8,959 nt of DNA. Origin: Chloroflexota bacterium. Its GTDB lineage: Bacteria; Chloroflexota; Anaerolineae; Thermoflexales; Thermoflexaceae. Both the position numbers and the translations under genes were made by a program. The stretch covers positions 1 through 8,959 of the forward strand of contig JAUQQB010000088.1 in NCBI GenBank assembly GCA_030550075.1, in the 5' to 3' direction. Of this stretch, positions 1-6,060 are shown in pieces (within the stretch, counting starts at the first letter, position 1; every line of letters starts with the position of its first letter). The notes beneath the pieces are model-generated. The model was not told the DNA's origin. It did not search any database and saw only the letters and a program-made list of their open reading frames with translations.

Positions 1-17
1 GAACTGCGTAAGTCCTA
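1..17 (-). repeat. Terminal-repeat-like motif, copy 1
   Basis: The sequence GAACTGCGTAAGTCCTA is matched 16 of 17, in inverted orientation, at 8878-8894. Diverged forms occur at 7613-7629 and 7750-7765. The core, read on the minus strand as ACTTACGCA, resembles ends of insertion sequences and miniature elements I recall from cyanobacteria and Chloroflexota; that is memory, not a search. Its orientation makes it the right-hand end of an element whose body would lie left of the window. Confidence 0.6.
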
Positions 18-172
18 CACTGGACAAAGCAAGCGCTCCATCTCTCAGTCTAAGACAGGGGTGGAAAGCCTGCAACGATCCGGCGCGTTCACGAATGGGC
101 AGGGCCGCTGTCAAATCCCCTGCCAACCTTGTCCGGAGTTCGGCGAGTCATGATATCTTTGAAAGTGAGCTT

Positions 173-353
173 ATGCCATGTGCAACTTCCCTGGGGTTTG
201 GGGGCTGGGGCGCCGCCAGAGACGGCGCCCTAGCCCCCAAAGGATATTTTCTTCCCCCTCTCCGGGGGCCTCTGGGCCCCGGAGAGGAGCCTTGCGTTTC
301 CCTCCCTCCAGGGACCCCTGCATTAGATCCATGGATGAAGTTGCACATGGCAT
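173..353. repeat. 181-bp palindromic (MITE-like) element
   Basis: The arms 173-189 (ATGCCATGTGCAACTTC) and 337-353 are a perfect 17-bp inverted repeat 147 bases apart. Between them lie two further strong palindromes: 197-215 pairing with 223-241 (19 bp with one G-T pair, 7-nt loop) and 257-267 pairing with 277-287 (11 bp, 9-nt loop). The bases just outside the arms, GAGCTT (167-172) and GAGGTT (354-359), match 5 of 6 as direct repeats, as a worn target-site duplication would. There is no coding capacity for a transposase. It could be a non-autonomous mobile element or a structured RNA with an outer stem and two inner hairpins. The structure is directly visible; its nature is inferred. Confidence 0.65.
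197..241. repeat. 19-bp stem hairpin inside the palindromic element
   Basis: The left arm 197-215 reads TTTGGGGGCTGGGGCGCCG. It pairs with 223-241 over 19 positions, with one G-T wobble and a loop of CCAGAGA. The stem is followed on the plus strand by GGATATTTTCTT and ends in three A-T pairs, so it has some terminator character in either direction. It lies too far upstream of yvcK (about 355 bases) to be a simple leader attenuator. Confidence 0.6.
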
Positions 354-596
354 GAGGTTGTTTTCGGATCGAAGCAACAGGGTTTGAGGGTGGGAAGATG
401 ATCGTGGATCATCCCCTTTCCCTGAAGGAGAGATCTCTTTTTGTAATTGTGAAGCGGCGCGGGAAGAGGAGCAGGGTTTAGCAGGAGCGGGCCGTGAAGC
501 TTCCTGCTCTGTTGCTCTCAAATCCCGGGTTTCCAACAGAACAGCGAGCCCCTGATCGATGGAGCGCTCAGGATCACGGGGAGATGGGGGAGGGAA

Positions 597-1913
597 ATGA
601 TTGAAAGAGGGAAAGTTTATTCGGCATGGGAATCCGTCGTTCGATCTATGCGCTACTGGCTGACCCCCGGGCTGGGGGTCAAGCGATGGCTGATCCTGCT
701 GCTAATAGGGGTCACGGAGCTGGCCCTGGCGCTGGCTTATGTGCTGGTCACCATTTACCGGGAGCAACCGCTGCCGCCGATCTTTTATTACCTGACCCTG
801 CAGTTCATCCCCCGTCTGGGTCGGGCGGCGTTCTTTGGGCTCCTGGGTATCGCCACCACCGGGTTCGCCCTGCTGCAGTTGAATCGCACACTGCTTTCCC
901 CCTTTGTGCAACCCGGGCGGGATGTGGCGGAGATCCTGCACCGCCATCGGCAGCGAGAGCGCGGGCCGCGCATCGTCGTCATCGGAGGCGGCACGGGCCA
1001 GTCGACGCTGCTGCGCGGATTAAAAGGAATGAGCGCCCGGCTGACGGCGGTCGTCACGGTTGCTGATGACGGAGGTAGCTCCGGCCGCCTGCGGCGTGAG
1101 ATGGGGCTGTTGCCGCCCGGGGATTTCCGCAATTGCCTGGCTGCCCTGGCCGAGGCGGAGCCCCTGATGACCGCCCTCTTCCAGTATCGGTTCGGACGGG
1201 GGACCGGTCTCAATGGCCACGCATTTGGGAATCTTTTCATCGCCGCCATGGCCGAGATCACGGGCAGCTTCGAGCAGGCGGTGACAGAATCCAGCCGCGT
1301 CCTGGCCGTCCGCGGTCGGGTGTTGCCATGTACCGTGGAGCATGTCGTGCTGGCCGCCGAGATCCGGGACGCCGAGGGGCGGATCCACCGGGTCGATGGG
1401 GAATCGGCGATCCCGGAGGTCCGGGGCCGCATTGAACGAGTGTGGCTGATCCCCGAGCATGCTCGCGCCTACCCGGAGACCATCCGGGCGATCCTGGAGG
1501 CCGACTTGATCGTCCTGGGCCCGGGAAGTCTTTACACCAGCGTGCTCCCCAATTTGCTGGTGGAAGGGATCGTCCCGGCGATCCGGGCCAGCCGGGCCCT
1601 GAAAGTGTATGTGTGCAACGTGGCCACCCAGATCGGGGAGACCGAAGGCTATGGCGTAGCGGAGCATGTGCAGGCCATCGAACGCCATGCAGGGCCTGGC
1701 CTGTTCAACCTCGTGCTGGTGAACAGCCGCACCGATGTTCTGTGGAAAGAGGTCCCGGAGGAGGTCGGGGAGCTGGTGCGCTGGGATGGGCAGCCGATCC
1801 CGCCCTATACGGTGGTGGCGATGGATGTGATCGACGAGCGAACGCCCTGGCGCCACGACCCGGAGAAGCTCGCTCGGGCGCTGATGATGCTCTATGAACG
1901 GTATCGCCGGTGA
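597..1913 (+). CDS. yvcK: YvcK/CofD-like UDP-sugar-binding protein with N-terminal membrane anchor
   Basis: Putative gluconeogenesis factor of the YvcK family (CofD/YvcK superfamily). Known members bind UDP-GlcNAc and are needed for normal cell shape and peptidoglycan synthesis during growth on gluconeogenic carbon sources. The 438-residue protein shows family motifs in order: nucleotide-binding GGGTGQSTLLRGLK (130-143), TVADDGGSSGRLR (154-166), PPGDFRNCLAAL (173-184), GHAFGNL (207-213) and GPGSLYTSVLPNLL (308-321). The catalytic-type core begins near residue 124. Before it sits an extension with two hydrophobic segments (about 30-54 and 79-95), absent from the roughly 320-residue soluble Firmicutes proteins, so this one is probably held at the inner face of the membrane. 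The ATG follows GGGGGAGGG at very short spacing (2-3 nt); the next in-frame Met (residue 18) has no visible ribosome site. The usual neighbours rapZ and whiA are not in the window. Confidence 0.93.
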   Translation: MIERGKVYSAWESVVRSMRYWLTPGLGVKRWLILLLIGVTELALALAYVLVTIYREQPLPPIFYYLTLQFIPRLGRAAFFGLLGIATTGFALLQLNRTLLSPFVQPGRDVAEILHRHRQRERGPRIVVIGGGTGQSTLLRGLKGMSARLTAVVTVADDGGSSGRLRREMGLLPPGDFRNCLAALAEAEPLMTALFQYRFGRGTGLNGHAFGNLFIAAMAEITGSFEQAVTESSRVLAVRGRVLPCTVEHVVLAAEIRDAEGRIHRVDGESAIPEVRGRIERVWLIPEHARAYPETIRAILEADLIVLGPGSLYTSVLPNLLVEGIVPAIRASRALKVYVCNVATQIGETEGYGVAEHVQAIERHAGPGLFNLVLVNSRTDVLWKEVPEEVGELVRWDGQPIPPYTVVAMDVIDERTPWRHDPEKLARALMMLYERYRR

Positions 1914-2092
1914 AAGGATCAACCCCACCGTTCTCTTGAGGGTTTGGAGAATAAGGCGTTGCTAAAGGGAGGAAGTAGAAGGAGCACCTTAGCAGGTTCG
2001 CTTCCCAATGGTCGTGGAAATGGGAAGCTTTCCTCTTGCAATGGAAAAAGCCATAAGGAGGGTTAAGGGTTATCTTTCGGGGGCGGAGAAAG

Positions 2093-2743
2093 ATGAAACG
2101 CGGCATCTGCTGTCTGGTACTGGCACTGAGCATCGGGCTGGTAGCCTGCACCTCGAAATCGGGGGGCACCGGGCCCTTAACGTATGAGGGGCCCTATCGG
2201 GTGGAGCTGGGGGTGGGTCAGGCATTGCCCGGGACAGAGGTCCGGTATCTTGGGGTAGGACCTCAAGGAGCTCGTGTCCGCATAGACGGGCAGGAAGTGA
2301 TTCGACTGGCCGGCGACTCTATCGAAGCAGAAACCCGTCCTCACCCCACGCTGAGCTTGCGTTATACCCTTCGAGTCTACGCTTACGATGAACGAGCCCT
2401 CCATGCCATTGGGACGCTGCGAGCAGAGCTTCAGGAAGCCCAGCCTCGGTCGGCTCCGCTCCCTCCCGAGGCTGTAGCCCGGTTCACCGCGCCGGTCAAC
2501 TATCGCGTTCCTAAAGGGGGAGTGATCCCCGGCACCACCATTGTTTTCTTGGGGAAGGAGGAGGGGCGAGCCCGTCTGGGAGGCCTCTCTGGATATCCAT
2601 ATCGCAACGTAGGGGATTCGATCCTCTGGACCGGTCAGATCCATCCTCTGGTTTACCTTAACGCCACCTTCCGAGTCTTGCTCATCGAAGACGCCTGGCT
2701 GACGGTAGTGGGGACCGCCGAAGTATGGCTTCCGGGGCTTTAA
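2093..2743 (+). CDS. Putative lipoprotein with two tandem copies of a beta-rich domain
   Basis: A 216-residue protein of unrecognised family. It begins with a lipoprotein signal peptide: MKRG, a hydrophobic stretch (6-17) and lipobox LVAC with the lipidated Cys at residue 19, followed by a Ser/Gly/Thr linker. The rest is two copies of one unit, residues 31-113 and 131-213, aligning without gaps at an offset of exactly 100 residues. Shared landmarks are PGT (46-48/146-148), LG (53-54/153-154), AR (60-61/160-161), GDSI (74-77/174-177), HP (84-85/184-185), RV (94-95/194-195) and GT (107-108/207-208). By eye about 24 of 86 positions are identical. The pattern looks like all-beta sandwich domains exposed outside the membrane. 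The ATG follows GGCGGAG with good spacing. It lies 179 bases after yvcK; a functional link is not shown. Function unknown. Confidence 0.75.
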   Translation: MKRGICCLVLALSIGLVACTSKSGGTGPLTYEGPYRVELGVGQALPGTEVRYLGVGPQGARVRIDGQEVIRLAGDSIEAETRPHPTLSLRYTLRVYAYDERALHAIGTLRAELQEAQPRSAPLPPEAVARFTAPVNYRVPKGGVIPGTTIVFLGKEEGRARLGGLSGYPYRNVGDSILWTGQIHPLVYLNATFRVLLIEDAWLTVVGTAEVWLPGL

Positions 2744-2757
2744 GGGGAGGCCTCTTT

Positions 2758-2784
2758 CCCATAACCCTTGGATGGACTTTAAGA
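2758..2784. repeat. Dispersed intergenic repeat, copy A
   Basis: Fifteen bases after the lipoprotein stop, the sequence around AACCCTTGGATGGACTTT matches 4745-4769 at about 22 of 25 positions with one gapped base. In both copies the base run to the left is GC-rich and palindromic (here GAGGCCTC at 2747-2754), so the repeat unit probably includes a hairpin plus this conserved tail. Too short to name. Confidence 0.45.
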
Positions 2785-2914
2785 GAGAGGTCCGCTTTAC
2801 TTCAGAAAGCGCTTTTACCGGATCCATCCCAGAGGGTTGCACAGGCATTAACTCTGTGATCGAGGGCCGGCGGAGGGAAACGCCAGAGCGAGCTGCGTCC
2901 TTCAGGAGGTAGCC

Positions 2915-3148
2915 ATGGTTCAAGCCTATGTGTTCATTCAGGCCGCAATGGGCAAGCCCAGCGCGGTCGCCGAAGCGCTGCGCAAGCTCCCTGAAGTCAA
3001 GTCGGCGGTGGTGGTCACTGGCCCCTACGACGTGATCACGCTGGTGGAAGCCACGGATCTGCAGGCGCTGGGCCGTGTGATCACCGAGAAGATCCAGACG
3101 ATCGACGGAGTGGAGCGCACCCTCACTTCCCTGGTCACCGGGATCTAA
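2915..3148 (+). CDS. Stand-alone Lrp/AsnC ligand-binding (RAM) domain protein
   Basis: A 77-residue protein that consists only of the effector-binding, oligomerising domain of Lrp/AsnC regulators (AsnC_trans_reg type), with no helix-turn-helix. The typical order is seen: strand AYVFIQA (4-10), helix 15-24, strand VKSAVVVTG (28-36), the TGPYDV turn (35-40) corresponding to the family's tG-yD motif, strand ITLVEA (41-46), helix DLQALGRVITEKI (48-60), and last strand VERTLTSLVTG. Such proteins form dimers or higher rings and bind amino acids or other small molecules, and they may pair with DNA-binding relatives. The ATG has a strong ribosome site, AGGAGGT (2904-2910), five bases away. Its TAA overlaps the TAG of the convergent VWA gene within the bases CTAA (3145-3148). 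Confidence 0.88.
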   Translation: MVQAYVFIQAAMGKPSAVAEALRKLPEVKSAVVVTGPYDVITLVEATDLQALGRVITEKIQTIDGVERTLTSLVTGI

Positions 3149-4542
3149 ACGCCGCCCCGTTCGAACAGGCGATCGATGGCCTCCGCCAGTTCGGCCAGGT
3201 TCTGAACCTGGTGGACCGCAGCGCAGAGGGGGACGTAGAGAAGCATATCGCTGTCGCCGGTGCCCCAGAGCGGATGGGGCTCTGGGTTAAACCAGATCAC
3301 GCGTTTCGCCCGGCGCCGGATGGCCTCGAAGCAGTCCAGCCGCGGGTCGTTATAGTTGTTCCGCCCATCCCCCACCACGATCACCGTGGTGCGCCGATCG
3401 ACGGCATCCATGTAATCCCGGCAGAAAGTGGCCAGGCTGTTCCCCAGATTCGTGTTGTAATACCCCGGTGGGTTCTCCAGCAGCACCCGATGCACGGCTT
3501 CCTCGGGCCGGTGCTCGGCGAAGATAGGGGTGATCTCCGCCAAATCATCAATGTAAATGAAGCTGCGGGTGCGGCTGATCTGATCCTGGAGCAGGTAAAT
3601 CAGGTGAAGGAAGAACTCGGAGCAGTGGCGCACGGAGGTGCTGAGATCGCACAGGACCACGAGGCGGGGCTTGAGGTGGCGACGACGGAAGCGGAGATCG
3701 AACGGAACGCTCGCGTGGCGTAAGTTGACCCGGAGGGTAGTTTTCGCGTCCAGGCAGCGGCCGTCGCCTCGCTTCAGGCGCAGGGCGGCCCGGGTGCGCA
3801 GCCGGGCGGCCAGACGGGCCACCATCTGGCGCATGCGCTGGAGGTCTGTTGGCGTGAGGGCATGAAAAGGCCGTTCCATCAATTCCGCCTCGCTGGGCTC
3901 CGGGGGGCGCTCGGCTAGCCGTTCCAGGGTGGCCATCCCCGCCGCCTGCTGGATCTGACGGGCCATCGCCGCCCGGTTGGCCCGGATTTGCGCTTCCAGC
4001 TGCTGGAGGGTCTTCGCGTCCATCCCTGCTTCGGCCAGCATCCGCAGCAACGCGCGGATCATCTGTTCGAGCCGGTCATCCAGCCCCGCGCTCCGTTGCA
4101 TCCAGCGCGCGAGGGCCGTTCGATCCGCCCACTCCTGGACCCGATGGCTCCCCGCATGGCGGGCCAGGGCCTCCAGCTCCTCGGGGGTGAGCGGGCGTCC
4201 CTCTAACAGCCGGCGCATCAGCTCGGCCAGCGAGGGGCCGAATTGCTGGGCCAGGGCCTGCAGGGCAGCCTCCAGGCGGCGCTGATCCTGAGGAGAAAGG
4301 CCGCTCATGGCGGGCATCATCGGAGGTTCGCCGAGGCCGAAGAAAAGCGGGAACAGCTCCTCAAAGATGGGGATCGCCCGGGCCTCTTTCACCAGCGCCG
4401 TGCGAAGGGCGGCTTTGAAGGTCTCGCGGTCCATCACCCCAACCTGCTCCACCGCCCGGAGCGCGTCCGCCGACTCTGCAACGGAGACCCGCACCCCTGT
4501 CGCCCGCAGGGCTCGAACAAACTGGACGATCCGATCATCCAT
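3145..4542 (-). CDS. CoxE-like VWA domain protein
   Basis: A 465-residue protein of the CoxE-like von Willebrand factor A family. The C-terminal half is the VWA fold with a complete-looking metal-ion site: DLSTS (299-303) in the order D-x-S-x-S, Thr364 in NTNLGNSL, and Asp392 in VVGDGRNNYND. The N-terminal part (1-290) is helical and charged, with ADALRAVEQVG (25-35) and FFGLGEPP (67-74) near the start. Family members usually work with a MoxR-type AAA+ ATPase as chaperones that insert metal cofactors or mature enzymes, as in carbon-monoxide dehydrogenase assembly. No MoxR gene is adjacent here, so the client is unknown. The ATG is preceded by AGGAG (minus strand, 4554-4550) at about 7 bases. 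It is 270 bases downstream of the radical SAM gene, separated by likely terminators, so probably has its own promoter. Confidence 0.88.
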   Translation of the reverse strand: MDDRIVQFVRALRATGVRVSVAESADALRAVEQVGVMDRETFKAALRTALVKEARAIPIFEELFPLFFGLGEPPMMPAMSGLSPQDQRRLEAALQALAQQFGPSLAELMRRLLEGRPLTPEELEALARHAGSHRVQEWADRTALARWMQRSAGLDDRLEQMIRALLRMLAEAGMDAKTLQQLEAQIRANRAAMARQIQQAAGMATLERLAERPPEPSEAELMERPFHALTPTDLQRMRQMVARLAARLRTRAALRLKRGDGRCLDAKTTLRVNLRHASVPFDLRFRRRHLKPRLVVLCDLSTSVRHCSEFFLHLIYLLQDQISRTRSFIYIDDLAEITPIFAEHRPEEAVHRVLLENPPGYYNTNLGNSLATFCRDYMDAVDRRTTVIVVGDGRNNYNDPRLDCFEAIRRRAKRVIWFNPEPHPLWGTGDSDMLLYVPLCAAVHQVQNLAELAEAIDRLFERGGV

Positions 4543-4655
4543 GCCGCGGCTCCTGATGCTGTGTTCTCATTCTGGCACGCCAGAGCATTCTCGTCAAAGA
4601 TCCATGCGCTGCTGGGGGGAGCAAAATGCTCTGTTGCAAACCGGGAGCTCTATCT

Positions 4656-4698
4656 ACCCTCCTCCCCACACCGCGAAGCGGCGTGGGAGGAGGGGGGT
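4656..4698. terminator. GC-rich hairpin I, possible terminator
   Basis: CCTCCTCCCCACACCGC pairs across a GAA loop (4675-4677) with GCGGCGTGGGAGGAGG, with one mismatch and one bulged C. It lies between the radical SAM stop and the VWA start and directly abuts the AT palindrome TTAAATATTTAA (4698-4709). It may act as a back-up terminator for minus-strand transcription or as part of a repeat element. Confidence 0.4.
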
Positions 4699-4709
4699 TA
4701 AATATTTAA

Positions 4710-4746
4710 GGAGGGACGGGACTGCTTTTGGCGGTCCCGTCCCTCC
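4710..4746 (-). terminator. GC-rich hairpin II, probable terminator of the radical SAM gene
   Basis: GGAGGGACGGGACTGC (4710-4725) pairs with 4731-4746 over 16 positions (one G-T pair) with a 5-nt loop. Read on the minus strand it lies 66 bases after the radical SAM stop and is followed by TTAAATATTTAA, a weak T-containing tail. The strength of the stem makes intrinsic termination likely, though the tail is not a clean T run. Confidence 0.5.
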
Positions 4747-4769
4747 CAAAACCCTGGATGGATTTTGAG
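4745..4769. repeat. Dispersed intergenic repeat, copy B
   Basis: AAAACCCTGGATGGATTTTGAG matches 2758-2784 closely (about 22 of 25, one gapped base). It starts at the foot of hairpin II, as copy A starts beside the GAGGCCTC palindrome. The two copies have opposite orientation relative to the genes they follow, which argues against a plain terminator motif. Confidence 0.45.
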
Positions 4770-4812
4770 CCCTTTTTCGCTTCGAAATCGATATGAGCCA
4801 AACCTCTTTGGG

Positions 4813-5925
4813 TCAGAAAAGAACAGGCAGATCCAGGAGGAAGGCGTTCCCGATCCGGATGCGGGTCAGCCCAGCGGCTCGAGCCGCTTCAACGGCCTCC
4901 CGGGCGTGGGCGGAGGATGTGCAGGGGAGGTCCGTCATCTGAAAATGTGGGGCGAAGGCCAGCAGGGTATAGGGGATGTCTGGATCGATGGCGGCGATGA
5001 ACCGGGCGATTCGATAAACCTCCTCCGCGTCCACGTATCCTGGGATCAGAAGGGTGCTGGCCACCACTAAGGGCGGCTGGGGACGTCCCGGGATCCGCGC
5101 CGCCGCTCGCCGGAAGTTCTCTAAGGTCCGGCGGTTGCTGGCCCCGGTGAGCGCGATATGGAGATTCTCGTCGAAAGCTTTGAGATCGAATTTGATGCAG
5201 CCGCCGGTCTCCAGGGAAAGCTGAACGGCCTGATCAAGCAATTTGGGATGCATCATCCCGTTGGTTTCCCAGCAGACCCGAACGCCTTTCCGGGCCAGGA
5301 GCCGGCCAGCCGCCAGGGCATGCGGCATCTGAGAAGAGGGATCACCGCCGAAGAAGCATACGCAGAAGGTACGGGGGTTCGCGACCTCGGCCAGCTCCCT
5401 CGCGGAGATCAGGGGGTTCTGCTGCGGGGAGAGTTCCCGGAAATGCCAGTTCTGACAGAAAAGGCAATTGAAGGTGCAGGAGCCGTAGAACACGGCCAGG
5501 TTGTGATCGCCGCGCCGATGATGACCTTCGCACACCCAGTCGGCCACACAGTTGGTCGGCAGAGGATCCCGATACCAGTGCAGGAGGCCCCTCTCCGGGG
5601 TTCCCGCCCGGTGAACCAGCCGGCCGTTCTGGACCATCCGAAGGCCGCAATACCCGCGCTCTCCTTCCCCCAGGGTGCAATCCCAGGCGCATAAGCCGCA
5701 GCGGATTCCTCCCGGGGTATGGGGGGCGCTTGCGGGAAGACCAAACGCCTGCCGGACTTGACGGTGGGCCTCCCGGGCCAGAGGAAGGGCCTCCTGAGGG
5801 CGATCCCGGATGCAGCGCAGGCACACACCGATCGCCTCACTGACCGGCTGGGCGGAAGATCCGCACAACTGGCAGGCGGATATCCGTCCTGGACGTCGGG
5901 TCCTTGGGAACTGCTTCCAGACCAT
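4813..5925 (-). CDS. Radical SAM protein, AmrS/PflA-activase-like
   Basis: A 370-residue radical SAM enzyme. The cluster-binding motif CTFNCLFC (150-157, Cys150, 154, 157) fits CxxxCxxC. The GGE-type SAM contact appears as FFGGDP (191-196); ETNG (220-223), KFDLK (245-249) and TLLIPGYVD (291-299) follow as in pyruvate-formate-lyase-activase-like proteins. Ahead of the motif is CGLCAWDC...GYCGLR (76-96), the Cys-rich segment of the AmmeMemoRadiSam/AmrS subgroup. A further Cys pair set, Cys18/21 and Cys35/38, looks like a small zinc ribbon. It generates a 5'-deoxyadenosyl radical; the substrate is unknown. The usual AmrS partners MEMO1 and AMMECR1 are not adjacent. It starts 135 bases after the dehydrogenase stop. 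The ATG has only a modest GGAG upstream (about 10 bases). Cytosolic. Confidence 0.87.
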   Translation of the reverse strand: MVWKQFPRTRRPGRISACQLCGSSAQPVSEAIGVCLRCIRDRPQEALPLAREAHRQVRQAFGLPASAPHTPGGIRCGLCAWDCTLGEGERGYCGLRMVQNGRLVHRAGTPERGLLHWYRDPLPTNCVADWVCEGHHRRGDHNLAVFYGSCTFNCLFCQNWHFRELSPQQNPLISARELAEVANPRTFCVCFFGGDPSSQMPHALAAGRLLARKGVRVCWETNGMMHPKLLDQAVQLSLETGGCIKFDLKAFDENLHIALTGASNRRTLENFRRAAARIPGRPQPPLVVASTLLIPGYVDAEEVYRIARFIAAIDPDIPYTLLAFAPHFQMTDLPCTSSAHAREAVEAARAAGLTRIRIGNAFLLDLPVLF

Positions 5926-6060
5926 CTCACCGATTCTCCAGCTATCTAACGGCCCTGTTCCAGAGGGATTGGGGCGGCCCGTTTCCCGCGGGTTTTAAGC
6001 CGGGCTCGCCGCCGTTATGACGCCGCAGGCCTATGGTGTTCTTCATCCCCCCGCCTGATC

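Larger units (their letters stand above)
1..596. other. 5' intergenic region without a credible gene
   Basis: No reading frame here looks like a protein. The short open frames are low-complexity Pro/Gly/Arg/Ser-rich strings that come from palindromic GC-rich DNA read in several frames. What it does hold is a GAACTGCGTAAGTCCTA repeat at its left edge, the palindromic element at 173-353, a small GATGATC/GATCATC hairpin (397-413, 3-nt loop), and imperfect AGCAGGA/TCCTGCT pairing around 480-515. The last bases before the yvcK start are the purine-rich ribosome site GGGGGAGGG (586-594). I see no convincing sigma-70 promoter, although yvcK transcription probably begins somewhere in the right half. 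Confidence 0.7.

Noticed and set aside
95..536. Several overlapping short frames upstream of yvcK, some sharing the peptide MPCATS on both strands
   Set aside because: The shared peptide is produced by the inverted repeat being read from either strand, not by a real protein.
1020..1928. Long open frame (302 codons) on the minus strand opposite yvcK
   Set aside because: It lies wholly antisense to a gene with clear family motifs; GC-rich codon use leaves such frames open. The translation has no recognisable motif.
2806..2815. AAAGCGCTTT palindrome before the RAM gene as an operator
   Set aside because: A 10-base palindrome is expected by chance, and there is only one copy in the region with no promoter next to it.
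3712..3726. GCGTAAGTT inside the VWA gene and TTACGCAG at 8115-8122 inside the tubby-like gene as further repeat copies
   Set aside because: Only 8-9 bases match, both lie in coding sequence, and no longer similarity surrounds them.
5158..5694. Plus-strand open frame of 178 codons inside the radical SAM region
   Set aside because: Complement of the conserved CxxxCxxC-bearing gene; an artefact of composition.
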